A DNA stretch of 64,000 nucleotides from Aeromonas lacus (GTDB lineage: Bacteria > Pseudomonadota > Gammaproteobacteria > Enterobacterales > Aeromonadaceae): the NCBI RefSeq assembly GCF_000764665.1, contig NZ_JRGM01000012.1, positions 1 through 64,000 on the forward strand, given 5' to 3'. Of the stretch, positions 8,846-19,700 are shown one piece after another. Numbering within the stretch: position 1 is the first letter of the stretch; each line of letters begins with the position of its first letter. A program made the position numbers and the translations under genes. The notes beneath the pieces were generated by a model. That model had not been told where the DNA came from, did not search any database, and saw nothing but the letters and a program-made list of their open reading frames with translations.

Positions 8846-10486
8846 TCAAACCCGGAAACGTCGCACCATCTCCTGCAGCTGGGTCGCCAGATGGTTCAGT
8901 TCGTTGCACGCCTGCGCCATCTGGGTTGCACCGGAAGCAACCTCCTCGGAGGCGTGGCTGATATTGACTACGTTGCGGTTGAGCTCTTCGCTCACCGCCC
9001 CCTGCTCTTCGGTCGCTGTCGCGATCTGGATATTCATGTGAGATATGCTGCTGACCGAGCCACTGATCTGGGAGATAGACTCACCAGCTTCCCGCGCCGT
9101 GGCCACAGTGGTATTCATCAGATCCTGGCTCTGCTGCATGGTGCTGCCAGCTTGCTCGGCACGTTGTTGCAGCTCGGCGATGATGTTGTTGATCTGGGAA
9201 GTGGAGTCCTGAGTACGTTTGGCCAGGGTTCTCACCTCGTCCGCCACCACCGCAAACCCGCGACCCTGTTCACCGGCACGGGCAGCCTCGATAGCCGCGT
9301 TGAGCGCCAGCAGGTTGGTCTGCTCGGCTATTCCGCGGATCACTTCCAGCACCATGCCGATGTTGCGACTGTCATCACCCAACTGGCGGATCACCACTGC
9401 CGTGCTCTCGATAGCACTCGCCACCCGCTCGATGCGCTGGATGGAATCATTGACCGTCTTGGCACCCAGTTCAGCAGTTTCACTGGCAGAAGTGGCCGCA
9501 CTGGCAGCATCGCTGGTGTTGCGCGATACCTCCTGTACTGTGGCTTGCATCTCGTTCATCGCCGTTGCCAGCTGATTGAGCTCATGCTGCTGGGAATGCA
9601 TATTGTTGGCAGACTGGCTGGCGACCGAGCTGATCTCCTCGGCAGCAGAACTAAGTTGCACCACTGAACCTGATACTTCGCTGACCAGAGTACGCAAATT
9701 GGTCTGCATCTCGCCAAACCCCTTGGCCAGCGTACCCAATTCGTCGTTGTTGAACTGCTGCATATCGATACGCGAGGTGAGATCCCCGGCAGAGACTCTG
9801 CGAGTCTGCTCAAGGAGAACCATAACCGGATTGCGGATCTGGCCGGTCAGCAACCAGGCAATCACAACGACAAAGCCAAGGGTGATCAGGCTGACAACAA
9901 TGCTCATGGTTCTGGCACTGTCGTAAAGATCGGCCACCCCTTTGGTCATCTGCTCCGCAATTTCATTGTTGATTTCTCGCAGTCGCAGTGACTTTGCCCC
10001 CGCCTCTTCCAAAGCAGCTCTGGTCTCGTTTTTGCGCAGACTTCTGACTTTATCCAGATCACCGGCAGCAAACGCATTGACCAACTCCTCATGCACCGAG
10101 AAATACTTGGCGCCAGCATTAAGCAGTTGCTCATAGGTCTGTTTTTCTTCATCGGTAGTAAAGGGCATTGCACCATATTTTTGAGCTGCAGTATCAAACG
10201 CCAGCTTGGCCTTGTTGAAGGTGAGCGTCCGTTCACTCACCTCCTGGGCGTCCTTGTTGAGCCCCGCAATCACCTGAGAGAGCTCGGAGCGACGAGCATC
10301 CAGAATGGCAACGTGCATCTGGCTGGCATAGCGGGTGGAAGGCAGCAAATTGGTGGTAATGGTTTCGGTATCACCGTAGAGCTTGGCCAACTGGCTGATG
10401 GAGAACCAAGCCAAGCCCAGAACCAGTAAGGCCAGAATGGCAAATCCAGCACTCAGCTTCTGACCAATAGACATGTTTTTGAACAT
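8846..10486 (-). CDS. Methyl-accepting chemotaxis protein (4-helix-bundle type)
   Basis: Membrane chemoreceptor that passes ligand signals to CheA/CheW. The 546-residue product starts at MFKNMSIG, which has an AAGGAA site upstream; a longer reading to 10561 adds an unlikely leader. It has a first transmembrane helix (about residues 10-32), a periplasmic domain of four-helix-bundle length (about 33-190), a second helix (about 190-212), HAMP (about 213-265) and a long signalling domain with the hairpin tip [20 protein letters not shown]. The C-terminus ends MVRRFRV with no CheR-tethering pentapeptide. The ligand cannot be predicted. Confidence 0.9.
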   Translation of the reverse strand: MFKNMSIGQKLSAGFAILALLVLGLAWFSISQLAKLYGDTETITTNLLPSTRYASQMHVAILDARRSELSQVIAGLNKDAQEVSERTLTFNKAKLAFDTAAQKYGAMPFTTDEEKQTYEQLLNAGAKYFSVHEELVNAFAAGDLDKVRSLRKNETRAALEEAGAKSLRLREINNEIAEQMTKGVADLYDSARTMSIVVSLITLGFVVVIAWLLTGQIRNPVMVLLEQTRRVSAGDLTSRIDMQQFNNDELGTLAKGFGEMQTNLRTLVSEVSGSVVQLSSAAEEISSVASQSANNMHSQQHELNQLATAMNEMQATVQEVSRNTSDAASAATSASETAELGAKTVNDSIQRIERVASAIESTAVVIRQLGDDSRNIGMVLEVIRGIAEQTNLLALNAAIEAARAGEQGRGFAVVADEVRTLAKRTQDSTSQINNIIAELQQRAEQAGSTMQQSQDLMNTTVATAREAGESISQISGSVSSISHMNIQIATATEEQGAVSEELNRNVVNISHASEEVASGATQMAQACNELNHLATQLQEMVRRFRV

Positions 10487-10657
10487 AGGAGGGGTTCCTT
10501 GAAATAGGTCTTCACTCCCGCGACATCCTTCGGGAATGGTCATATAGAGCATAGCCTGCAAGCAGAAAATCGAAGTGTTTCATATCGCTTCTGCATACCG
10601 GAATATCGGCCTGCCCCCTCCGCACTAAAGGTGCATTGTCTGTTCACACTTTAATAA

Positions 10658-11296
10658 CTATTTCATCAGCTCCAGCAGATGCTGACGCAACCCGGCTGGG
10701 TCGCCCAAGAAGTCGGACACTCGTACAGGGCTCACCTTGCCACCGCACTCCAGCCCAAGCGTGGGGTAGCCCTGACCACCAACCCTCTTCATCCACCCCT
10801 GGCTGTCAGCCAGATGTTGCAGCAGAGGGGCCTGCAGATAGGCTTGCTGGAACGTGTCTTCACTGATCCCCTGCTCTGCTGCCAGCGTGGCCAGATGCTC
10901 GGCAGAGCCCACCCAGATCCCGTCCCGATAATGGGATTGCTGGATCCGGTGCAACATGGTCAGGCCATCACCACCCAGTGCGGTGACTGCCAGTACCGCA
11001 CGGATCGGCGGTTCGGAGTCCAGCAGACAACCCTCACGCAGCAGAAGATCATTGAAATAGCGCTCGCCAAAAGGCTGACCGGTCAGCGCTTCGATCCGCT
11101 GATCATGAGGCCGGACATAGTCGCGCAGCGCTTCGCCCATCGGCTGACGACGCACACCTAGCCAGAGTCCGCCAGCATGGAGCTCAATCTTCAGCCCGGT
11201 AATGGTGGCAGCACTTTGCAGCAGGGGCGCCGCACCGTAGCACCAGCCACAGAGGGGGTCATAAACATAATGGAGAACGGGATTCTGTTGCTTCAT
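10658..11296 (-). CDS. DsbA-family thioredoxin-fold protein (CGWC)
   Basis: Predicted thiol-disulfide oxidoreductase of the cytoplasmic DsbA-like (COG3531) type. The 212-residue product has no signal peptide. The thioredoxin active site is in PLCGWCYGAAP near the N-terminus, followed by an all-helical insert and a cis-Pro loop at GYPTLG (about residues 178-183). The ATG chosen (MKQQNP) has a GAGAGA site; an in-frame GTG 15 bases earlier is less likely. It lies downstream of the metallo-beta-lactamase-fold gene on the same strand, but a terminator separates them. The substrate is unknown. Confidence 0.8.
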   Translation of the reverse strand: MKQQNPVLHYVYDPLCGWCYGAAPLLQSAATITGLKIELHAGGLWLGVRRQPMGEALRDYVRPHDQRIEALTGQPFGERYFNDLLLREGCLLDSEPPIRAVLAVTALGGDGLTMLHRIQQSHYRDGIWVGSAEHLATLAAEQGISEDTFQQAYLQAPLLQHLADSQGWMKRVGGQGYPTLGLECGGKVSPVRVSDFLGDPAGLRQHLLELMK

Positions 11297-11320
11297 GGTA
11301 TCTCTCTTCACATTCAGGAT

Positions 11321-11345
11321 AAAAAACCGGGCCTTCTGGCCCGGT
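11321..11345 (-). terminator. Terminator after the MBL-fold gene
   Basis: CCGGGCC / GGCCCGG stem with a 4-base loop. On the minus strand it is followed by a run of six T residues. It separates the MBL-fold gene from the DsbA-like gene. Confidence 0.8.
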
Positions 11346-11374
11346 AAAAAAACACAGGGATACGGCTCAGTGAA

Positions 11375-12235
11375 TTACCACTTCATCTCGCCGGTATTGA
11401 CCTTGGCACCGATGGCCAGACCATCGTCAACCGGCAGGGAGGGGTAGGCCTTCTTCAAGCTATCGATCAGCTGGCCGGAGTTCTTCGCCTTCGCCAGCTC
11501 TTGCTCGAAACGCTGCACATAACCACGGGTAAAGGTCACAGCTTCGCTCCCTTTCGGTTCAGCACCCAGGAAGTGGCCCGGCACTACCCGCTCGGGTTTC
11601 AGCGCCAGCAGCTTGTCGAGAGCCTGAACCCAGTTGTTGCGTGCTGCTTTGGTCTGGCTGTCTGCCATCCAGACATGCACACCGTGGTAAACCGGCACAC
11701 CACCAAAAGCAGTCTTGATGGAAGGGGCCCAGAGATAGGCATTCGGTGTGTTCATCTCTTTGATTTCGATCTTCTTGCCATCAAGGGTCAGCTGGCTGGC
11801 AGTCATCACTTGCGGCACGGTCAGTCTCTTCGGCGCCCCTTTGCCCAGGATCGGACCCCAGTAAGCCAGTTTGGCATCCTTGGTCTCCTTGATGTGGTCG
11901 ACCACGTGCTGGTCGGCCAGCACCTTCACGTTCGGGAAGGCGGCCAGTACAGGCTCCAGACCAAAGTAGAAGTCGGGGTCACCGGCGCTGATATAGACGG
12001 TGGTCAGCTGCTTGCCACTCTTCTTGATCATGTCGACCAACGCCTGACCATTTTGTACGTCGAACTGGGCATCGATCAGGATGGCCTCTTTATCGCCCGC
12101 GACCAGCGAGGAGGAGACCGGGAAGATCGCCTTTTCACCGGGGTTGTAGACGGTCACGCTCAGCGGGCCCGCCAGAACGGCGCCGCTCAACAGGGTGGTG
12201 GTCAGAGTCAGGTTGCGGATCAGGTTGTTCATCAT
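11375..12235 (-). CDS. Exported metallo-beta-lactamase-fold protein with degraded metal motif
   Basis: The 286-residue product has a cleavable signal peptide (MMNNLIRN to AVLAG, about 24 residues) and the overall MBL pattern: VxLIDAQFD after the first strands, a metal-motif loop near residue 85, and VVPGHFLG late in the chain. The usual HxHxDH metal-1/metal-2 motif reads SAGDPDFYFG here, so the His ligands are replaced while one Asp remains. The Asp and the late PGH may still bind one metal, or the protein may be non-catalytic. It is divergent from a LysR gene that may control it. Start chosen at MMNN, after a GAGG site. Confidence 0.75.
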   Translation of the reverse strand: MMNNLIRNLTLTTTLLSGAVLAGPLSVTVYNPGEKAIFPVSSSLVAGDKEAILIDAQFDVQNGQALVDMIKKSGKQLTTVYISAGDPDFYFGLEPVLAAFPNVKVLADQHVVDHIKETKDAKLAYWGPILGKGAPKRLTVPQVMTASQLTLDGKKIEIKEMNTPNAYLWAPSIKTAFGGVPVYHGVHVWMADSQTKAARNNWVQALDKLLALKPERVVPGHFLGAEPKGSEAVTFTRGYVQRFEQELAKAKNSGQLIDSLKKAYPSLPVDDGLAIGAKVNTGEMKW

Positions 12236-12297
12236 GTTTTCCTCATTAATCATTCGGGGGTTCATTTGATGGACAGAGTTTATTAGATCACTTAAGG

Positions 12298-12310
12298 TGC
12301 AAATACAGCA
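12298..12310. promoter_or_regulatory. Candidate LysR-type operator (T-N11-A)
   Basis: TGC-N7-GCA is a dyad of the T-N11-A form bound by LysR-type regulators. It lies between the divergent MBL-fold and LysR genes, 48 bases from the regulator start and 62 from the target start. This is a short motif, so chance is possible. Confidence 0.4.
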
Positions 12311-12358
12311 CTAACAGCGCATCACTGTTGCACAAATCGAACATATAGAGAGCCATAT

Positions 12359-13258
12359 ATGGATCGACTGACCGCTTTACGGGTCTTCGTCAGCGTAGTC
12401 GAACAGGGGAGTCTGAGTGGCGCCGGCGAGAAACTGGATATGTCGCGCGCCATGGTGTCACGCTATCTGGCCGAGCTGGAGAGCTGGATGGGCGCCCGGC
12501 TGCTGCATCGCACCACCCGGCGTCTCAGCCTGACCGGCCCTGGTGAGGAGGCGCTGAACCGGGCCCGCGCCATGCTGGCGCTGGGAGAGGAGATGGAGCA
12601 GATCGCCGTGAAGGGGGATGATGCTCCCAAGGGGCAACTGCGGATCACCAGCAGTTACTCCCTGTCGGAAGCCTTGCTGGTTGGTGCAGCCAACGACTAT
12701 CTGGCGCAATATCCGGGCACCGCCATCGATATCCTGCTGCTGGACAGAACCGTCAATCTGGTGGAGGAGCGGATCGATCTGGCCGTGCGCATCACCAACG
12801 ATCTCGACCCCAATCTGGTGGCTCGCCGACTTGGCACCTGCCACTCGGTGGTCTGCGCCAGTCCGGCCTATCTGGCCAACCACCCGGCACCGCAAAAGGT
12901 GCAGGATCTGGCGCTGCACAACTGCCTCACCTACACCTACTTCGGCAAGAGTCTGTGGGAGTTCAACGGCCCGGACGGCCCCGAGTCGGTGCCGGTCAGC
13001 GGCAACCTGAGTGCCAACATCTCCAACCTGTTGCTGGAGGCGACGCTGGGCGGCGCCGGGATCAGCCTGCAACCGCGCTATTCCGCCCAACCCTATCTGG
13101 AACGGGGAGAGCTGGTCCCGCTGCTGACCCAGTGGCAACCCAAGCGCCTCGGCGTTTACGGGGTGTATGCCACCCGCAAGCAGATGTCACCACTGCTGCG
13201 CAGCTTCCTAGATTTTCTGCTGGCTAGCATGGCGGCCGACCCGCTTTGGCGGGAGTGA
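12359..13258 (+). CDS. LysR-family transcriptional regulator
   Basis: The 299-residue DNA-binding regulator starts MDRLTALRVFVSVVEQGS, typical of the AaeR/DsdC-like LysR branch, with the helix-turn-helix at about residues 18-40 and a periplasmic-binding-protein-like effector domain (about 92-295). It is transcribed away from the MBL-fold gene across a 123-bp gap containing a T-N11-A dyad, so that gene is the best guess for its target. The effector is unknown. A weak terminator follows. Confidence 0.88.
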   Translation: MDRLTALRVFVSVVEQGSLSGAGEKLDMSRAMVSRYLAELESWMGARLLHRTTRRLSLTGPGEEALNRARAMLALGEEMEQIAVKGDDAPKGQLRITSSYSLSEALLVGAANDYLAQYPGTAIDILLLDRTVNLVEERIDLAVRITNDLDPNLVARRLGTCHSVVCASPAYLANHPAPQKVQDLALHNCLTYTYFGKSLWEFNGPDGPESVPVSGNLSANISNLLLEATLGGAGISLQPRYSAQPYLERGELVPLLTQWQPKRLGVYGVYATRKQMSPLLRSFLDFLLASMAADPLWRE

Positions 13259-13274
13259 AAACATCCAGCAATGC

Positions 13275-13300
13275 AGAAGGGGTCGCAGAGGGCCCCTTCT
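13275..13300 (+). terminator. Weak terminator after the LysR gene
   Basis: AGAAGGGG pairs with CCCCTTCT across a 10-base loop. The T-rich tail is short, so termination may be inefficient. The downstream gene is convergent. Confidence 0.5.
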
Positions 13301-13323
13301 TTAATCAATTGTTCAAGGCTGCG

Positions 13324-14100
13324 TCACGCTTCGAAGCCAAACGGAGTAACCGGAGGCGTTACCTCCCCCTCTTCGTCGACGAAGATGTCGCGGTACGCCA
13401 CATAGATGGAGTAGTTGAGCGCTGGGATCACCACCAGCAGACCAACCAGTAGCAGCACAGCGCCAAAGAACAGCAGGATGGCGCAGAGGATCCCCCACCA
13501 GAAGAAGGGCCACATGTTGCGCCAGCAGCCGGCAAAGCTGAGGCGAGCCGCCTGCAAAATACCGATATCGTGGAAATAGATGAGGGCCGGCGCAAAGGTG
13601 ACCGCCATCAGCACCGGAATAACCAGCAGCATCCCCACCAGCAGCACGATCAGCAACTGCTGCACCTGCAGGGCAGAGACCACCATGCTATCGGGATCCT
13701 GGGTCAGCACCGAGAGTAGACCCCACATGGAAAGAAGCCCGACACAAACCAGCCCAATCAGGGTAAAGAGTGCCAATACCAGCAGACCACCCAGCATCAG
13801 GGGGGTCAGCTTGTGGCGAAAACCGGCAAAAAGGTCGTTGAAGTTGAGCGCTTCACCGCGGTATCCCCTGGCAGCCACGACGGCCCACCCCGCCCCCCAC
13901 ACCATGTAGAGCAGTTGGGAGATCAGCCCGCCGGCTGGCAGCAGGTCGAGCACCATGCCAACGCCGAACCAGAACACCACCATGGCGACGCTGGCTCCCA
14001 TCCCCTTGTTGAAGATATCGAACCCGCTGCGAACCCAGACCCAGCCACGGCTGAGCGGGTGGCGGGCCGGTGCTTGGCGCAAAGGGGATAATCCATTCAT
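13324..14100 (-). CDS. BPSS1780-like integral membrane protein
   Basis: The 258-residue protein has about five to six hydrophobic helices, a Gly-rich segment and a conserved-looking W-rich stretch (RNMWPFFWWG, about residues 200-210). It resembles the uncharacterised BPSS1780 family of bacterial membrane proteins. The ATG of MNGLSPL is chosen because a GAGGAG site lies 6 bases upstream; a longer reading to 14127 lacks support. It stands alone, convergent with the LysR gene and divergent from the M23 peptidase. No function can be assigned. Confidence 0.75.
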   Translation of the reverse strand: MNGLSPLRQAPARHPLSRGWVWVRSGFDIFNKGMGASVAMVVFWFGVGMVLDLLPAGGLISQLLYMVWGAGWAVVAARGYRGEALNFNDLFAGFRHKLTPLMLGGLLVLALFTLIGLVCVGLLSMWGLLSVLTQDPDSMVVSALQVQQLLIVLLVGMLLVIPVLMAVTFAPALIYFHDIGILQAARLSFAGCWRNMWPFFWWGILCAILLFFGAVLLLVGLLVVIPALNYSIYVAYRDIFVDEEGEVTPPVTPFGFEA

Positions 14101-14363
14101 GTCGTCTCCTCGGTGTATCGCAGGCATCAGTGCCGGATGCCGATTCTAGAGGCTGGACACCAGTGACTCAATGGCGAAGCGGGATGTCAGCGACATAAAA
14201 CCTGACGCAGCCAACCCCGATTGTCCGCTCTTTTCAACACCCGGCACTGGCTGCAACTACGCAGAGAGGGCAAAATCGTCTCCCTGCGCCCGCAGGCCAA
14301 TCAGCCAGCCCACGGGGCGCACTTTCCGCCATCTGAGGCGTTTTAACAGCGAGTGGTATCGTC

Positions 14364-15185
14364 ATGAGAGTTGTGTGTTGTCTGTTGTTATTGCTGGCCA
14401 GCCAGTCGGCGCTTGCCGAAGGTTTTATCAGCCGTCTGCTCAACCATCCGGTGCCGGGCGGCGTGGCCGTTGTCCCCCTTGGCAAGGCATCCCCGGCGCC
14501 ACAAGCCCATTATCAGGGCAAGCCCGTACTGGTCGTGCAGGAAGATGGCCAGTGGATCGCCATCGTAGGCATCTCCCTCAAAAGCCCGCTTGGTAACCAA
14601 AACCTGACCACAAGCGATGGTCGCACCCTCGCCTTCACCGTGACACCGAAGCACTACCGCGAGCAGCACATCAAGCTAAAAAACAGCCGTCAGGTCAATC
14701 CGCTCGCCGAAGACATGACCCGCATCAACCGTGAACTGGCTGAGCAGACCCGTGCTTATCAAACCTTTAGTCCCAACCAGCCGAGCAATCTGATGTTCGA
14801 CAAGCCGGTCGATGGCCCGCTGTCGAGCCCGTTTGGCCTGCGCCGCTTCTTCAATGGTGAGGAGCGCAATCCGCACTCCGGGCTCGACTTCGCCGTCGGC
14901 GCCGGCACCCCGATCAAATCCCCCGCCGCCGGCAGGGTAATTCTGATTGGCAACTACTTCTTCAACGGCAATACCGTTTTTGTCGACCACGGTCAGGGGC
15001 TCATCAGCATGTTCTGCCACATGTCGAAAATCGATGTGAAGCTCGGCCAGAGTCTGCCGCGCGGCGGCATTGTCGGACGGGTCGGTTCAACCGGTCGCGC
15101 CACCGGGCCCCATATGCACTGGAACGTCAGCCTCAACGACACCCGGGTCGATCCCGCCATCTTTATCGGCGCGTTCAAGCCCTGA
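14364..15185 (+). CDS. Periplasmic M23-family peptidase (LytM type)
   Basis: The 273-residue exported protein has a signal peptide (about residues 1-18, cut after ALA), an N-terminal beta-rich region that may act as an inhibitory domain, and a C-terminal M23 zinc endopeptidase domain (about 165-270). Zinc-site motifs are visible as NPHSGLDFA (HxxxD) and GPHMHWN (HxH). It should cut peptidoglycan peptides or act as an amidase activator. It sits alone with a 23-base terminator hairpin after it. Confidence 0.9.
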   Translation: MRVVCCLLLLLASQSALAEGFISRLLNHPVPGGVAVVPLGKASPAPQAHYQGKPVLVVQEDGQWIAIVGISLKSPLGNQNLTTSDGRTLAFTVTPKHYREQHIKLKNSRQVNPLAEDMTRINRELAEQTRAYQTFSPNQPSNLMFDKPVDGPLSSPFGLRRFFNGEERNPHSGLDFAVGAGTPIKSPAAGRVILIGNYFFNGNTVFVDHGQGLISMFCHMSKIDVKLGQSLPRGGIVGRVGSTGRATGPHMHWNVSLNDTRVDPAIFIGAFKP

Positions 15186-15192
15186 TAATGAC

Positions 15193-15215
15193 AAAGGCAG
15201 CCAATGGCTGCCTTT
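15193..15215 (+). terminator. Terminator between the M23 peptidase and MATE genes
   Basis: A 10-bp stem (AAAGGCAGCC / GGCTGCCTTT) with a 3-base loop lies between two convergent genes. A-rich and T-rich flanks suit both directions. Confidence 0.75.
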
Positions 15216-15241
15216 GTTGTATAAAACGCCCGGTATTCTGA

Positions 15242-16576
15242 CTAGACCGGTGTGTGGGAGCCGGACTCCTGACGCATCGCCCGCCACATCAGCAACACCA
15301 GCAGAGTGCTGCAGGTCGGCAGTGCCAGCCACACCCCGGCCACGCCCCACATGGTCGAGAATCCCCACAGGAAGCCACCGATCAGCAGCAGCTTGCCACC
15401 GGTCAGCAGCGAGGCAATGCGGGGACGGTTGATCGCCTGAAAATAGGTGGCGCCCACCAGCAGCAATCCCTCCATCGGCAGCCCCCAGAAGTAGAGCCAG
15501 ATCCCGAGCGTTGCCACCGGCAGCAGGGTGGGATTGTCGCCAGCAAAGAGGTAGACAGCCCCCTCGGGCCAGAGGTAGAGCGGCACCATGCCACAAAGTG
15601 CGATGGCGACGGTCACCCCCAGCGCCAGATTGCGGATCCGCAACACCCGTTGCCAGTTGCCCGCGCCGGCATTGAAGCTGGCGATGGGCTGGATCCCCAT
15701 GGCAATCCCCTCGAAAATGAGATAGAAGAAGGCCTCGGTATAGCTGATCACCCCGTAGGCAGCGACATGCAAAGAGGTGCCGACAGCCAGCAGTGCCTTG
15801 TTATGCAGCGCCAGCACCACCGAGAGGTAGAGATACATCAGGAAGCTGGAGAAGCCGAGTTTCACCGTCTCCAGCATCAGCCGCCAGTCGGGCAGCAGGG
15901 TATCCCAACCGATGCGCAACTTGCTGCGCGGAGTAAAGAAGTGCCACAGGCAGAGGCCACCGGTAACCGCCTGGGAGAGCATGGTGGCAATCGCGGCACC
16001 TGCCAGCCCCCATGGAATGACTGCCATCAGCAGATAGTCGAGCAGCACGTTGAGCAGGCCGCCCCCGACCAGGATCCAGGTAGTCAGTCCCGGCCGCCCG
16101 TCGTTGCGCAGCAGGGCGGTAAAGGCCATGGAGAGCACGGCAAAGACGCCGAGCCAGGCATACCACTGCAGATAGGCCAGACCGGCGGTAAAAATATCCC
16201 CTTCTGCCCCCATCCAGGCCAGCATCTCATCGCCATAGTTGATGCCGATGAAGGCGAGCACGGCCGCGGCCACCAGCACCATCACCAGTGCATTGCCGAC
16301 GATATGGCGCGCCCGTTTTTGCTCCCCCTTGCCAAGATAGAAAGAGGCGAGCGAGGAGGAGCCCATGCCGATCAGCGCACCAACAGCGTAAAGCACGGCG
16401 CAGATGGGATAGGCAAGCATCAGTCCGGCCAAGCCATCCTGCCCCAGAATATGGCCGACAAAGATGCCATCGATGGTGACATAGATGCCAGTGACCAGCA
16501 TGGCGGCCACGGTCGGGGTGACATAGCGCCAAAAGAGGCGGGAAAGAGGGGCTGTGCCCAGATCGACTGCGGACAT
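15242..16576 (-). CDS. MATE-family efflux transporter
   Basis: Predicted cation-coupled multidrug exporter of the MATE family. From the chosen start MSAVDLGTAP it has 444 residues and about 12 transmembrane helices in two pseudo-symmetric halves, resembling MepA/DinF-like members (for example VTGIYVTIDGIFVG in helix 1). An in-frame ATG at 16657 would add 27 hydrophilic residues and has no ribosome site. It is divergent from mscM and convergent with the M23 peptidase. The substrate is not predictable. Confidence 0.85.
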   Translation of the reverse strand: MSAVDLGTAPLSRLFWRYVTPTVAAMLVTGIYVTIDGIFVGHILGQDGLAGLMLAYPICAVLYAVGALIGMGSSSLASFYLGKGEQKRARHIVGNALVMVLVAAAVLAFIGINYGDEMLAWMGAEGDIFTAGLAYLQWYAWLGVFAVLSMAFTALLRNDGRPGLTTWILVGGGLLNVLLDYLLMAVIPWGLAGAAIATMLSQAVTGGLCLWHFFTPRSKLRIGWDTLLPDWRLMLETVKLGFSSFLMYLYLSVVLALHNKALLAVGTSLHVAAYGVISYTEAFFYLIFEGIAMGIQPIASFNAGAGNWQRVLRIRNLALGVTVAIALCGMVPLYLWPEGAVYLFAGDNPTLLPVATLGIWLYFWGLPMEGLLLVGATYFQAINRPRIASLLTGGKLLLIGGFLWGFSTMWGVAGVWLALPTCSTLLVLLMWRAMRQESGSHTPV

Positions 16577-16731
16577 AAAATGCTCAATGGAGGGAAAAAC
16601 GGCCAGAATAATAGCCAAATCGGGCCGGGATCGCCCGTTATTTGTGTTACAAATCATTAATATTGAACGCTTTACCCTCTTCTGCCCCTGCTTTAGGCTA
16701 GGGCAACCTCTTATGAACGGACACGTGCTTC

Positions 16732-19700
16732 ATGTTGCAACGCCTGCTCGCCCTCCTGCTTCTTTCCCTCGCTCTGCTCACGACCAATGCACAGGCCGAT
16801 GACACCATCGCCCAGGCCGAAGCGCTGCTGCAAAGCGTCCCCAAGAGCGATACGCCGGAAAATCAGAAATTGAGGGAGAGCTATCAGCAGGCACTGCAGT
16901 TTGCCCGAGAGGCAGAACGTTACCGGGAGCAGGGCAAAGCCTATCAGCAGGTATTGATCGACTATCCCGAGGAGTCGGCCCGCCTCAAGGAGAGCCTGCG
17001 CAACTATCAGCCCAAGAGCCGTCCAGCCCTCTCCAGCCTCAAGGAAGAGAGCCTGCGCCAGGCCATTGGCCTTAGCAGCAACCGCCAGATGATGCTGCGC
17101 AAAGAGCGTCAGGGCATCATGGACAGCCTCAATCAGCTGGAGAGCACCGGTCAGGATTACCATCTGCGGGTGGATGATCTGCGCAAACAGCTGCAAGTCA
17201 CCCGCAGTCAGCTGGAGCGACTCAACTTCAGCAGCGAATCGGATCGATTGCAGGAGGCACAACTGCTGCTGACCCGGATCAAGGAGCAGAGTATCTCCGA
17301 CCGGATCCAGATGCTGGAGCTGGAGCAGCTCTCGGCCCAGCAGCGCAGCGATCTTGGCAAGCTCAAATTGCAGGAGCTCAATCTGACCATTGCCGATGAG
17401 GATGAGTGGCAAGCGACCCTGATGGCCCAGCAAAACCAGTTGCGTCGGGAGAAGACCGAGCAGGCACTGGAAGAGAGCGAGCGACTGCGCAAACAGCTCT
17501 CGGACGATATGCCTCTGCTGCTGGAGCAGCAGCAACAGAATCAGGCCCTCTCCATCCAGCTCGGCCGACTGGAGGAGCAGATCGAAGAGGTGCAGGACAG
17601 GCAACGCAGCGTCGACAAGAATCTGTTTGAGCTCAACGAACTGGTCAACTCGGTACGCGAGCAGCTGGAGTGGTTGCAGATAAGCGACGCTTACGGCGAG
17701 AACCTGCGCAGCAAGCTGGCCGATTTACCCGCCTACTACCCCCTCGACAAGCTCGAATCCGAAATCGTCAGCGCCCGCATGGCCAAATACCAGTATGAGA
17801 CCGAACAGGATACTCTCAAGGATCCCCGCCAGCTGCGCGACCAGCTCCTCGCCAACGAAGAGGTCTCCCTTGACCGCCCGCAGCAGGCAGTGCTCGACAA
17901 TCTGCTCAAGGCTCGCCGCCAGCTGTTGACCCGTCTCAACGACGCGTCCGACACCCTGATTCAGGAGCAGACCCGGCTCAAGCTGCTCTACAGCCATCGC
18001 AACAGCAAGATCGACGAGATCCGTGAGCTCAGCGCCAGTCACCTGTTCTGGATGCCGGATGTGCGGCCGCTCACTCCCTCCGTCATGCTCGGGGTGCCTG
18101 CTGCCCTCTCGCTGGCTTTCAATCCGGAGAACTGGCTGCAAGTCCCCCACGCCATCGCCGAAAACACGCCACTCAGTCTGACCCTGGCCACGCTGGGACT
18201 GCTGGTACTGGCCTGGAGCTGGTTCAAACTGGCTCGCCATCTGACCCAATATTGCGACCATATAGCGCCACGGATCGGCAAGGTCACCCAGGACAAGTTC
18301 AGCCTTACCAGCCGCCTGCTGTTGCGCTCTCTGCTTGCAGCCATGCCGCTCCCCGCCATGGTACTGATGGTGCGGGGGCTGCTCGGCGGCGCCTGGCAAT
18401 ACCCCTTTGCCGTGGCTATCGGCCGTGGCCTTGGCGAGATCTGGTTTCTGCTGCTGGCACTGGTGCTGGCCCGTCATCTCACCCTTGAGAAGGGGATCCT
18501 CATCCACCACTTCCGCTGGCCAAAAGAGCAGGTGCAGAAAGTGTGGGGACAGTTTCGCACTCTGCTGCTGGTACTGATCCCGAGCTTTTTCGTGCAGGGG
18601 ATGGCCAACAGCTATCAGGAGCACGCCTTCTACGACTCGCTCGGGCGGCTGGCCTTTATCATCGGCGCCCTCTGGCTGCTGCTCTTCTTCGCCAGACTCA
18701 ACCTGGAGAGACTACCGCTCACCTGGGGCCAGAGCGATATGACCAAGCCCCATCTGCTGCACCACTTCATCTGGAACAGCCTGATGCTGGCGCCGCTATT
18801 GGCGGTGATTGGCACCCTGTTTGGCTACTTCTATACCTCGCGCATTCTGCTGCGCCAGCTGGAGTTGAGCCTGCTGATGGGGCTTGGCTGCCTGCTTGTC
18901 TACTATCTGGCCAGACGCTGGATGCTGATCCAGCGTCGCCGGCTGGCCTTCGATCGGGCCAAGAGCAAGCGGGCGGAGATCCTGGCCCTGCGCGGACGGG
19001 ATGAACCGCACGAGGAGCTGAGCTCGGAAATCCCGGATGTGGTCGAGGAGACCGAACTCGACCTCGATACCCTCAGCACCCAGTCGCTGGGACTGATCCG
19101 CACTCTGCTGATGCTCGGCTTCACCCTGCTGGTGGTGGTGCAATGGTCGGATCTCAACTCCGCCTTCAGTTTTCTCAGCAATATCGAGGTGTGGCAGGTC
19201 AGCAGCAAGATTGGCGGCATAGAGCAGCTCTCTGCCATCACCTTGCAGGATCTGATGCTGACCGCCTTCGTCTTCATCCTGACCGTAGTCACCGCGCGCA
19301 ACTTGCCTAGTCTGATGGAGCTGACCCTGCTGCAGCATCTGAGCCTCTCCCCCGGCACCGGCTTTGCGCTCACCACCACCAGCAAGTATCTGGTGATCCT
19401 GATCGGCGCCCTCACCGGCTTCTCTATGCTCGGCATCGACTGGTCGAAGACCCAGTGGCTGGTAGCAGCCCTCTCGGTCGGCCTAGGTTTCGGTCTGCAG
19501 GAGATCTTCGCCAACTTCGTCTCCGGCCTCATCATCCTGTTCGAGAAACCGATCCGGCTGGGTGATACCGTCACCATCCGCGACCTCACCGGCACAGTGA
19601 CCAAGATCAAGACGCGCGCCACCACCATAGTGGATTGGGATCGCAAGGAGATCATCGTCCCCAACAAGGCCTTCATCACCGAGCAGTTCATCAACTGGTC

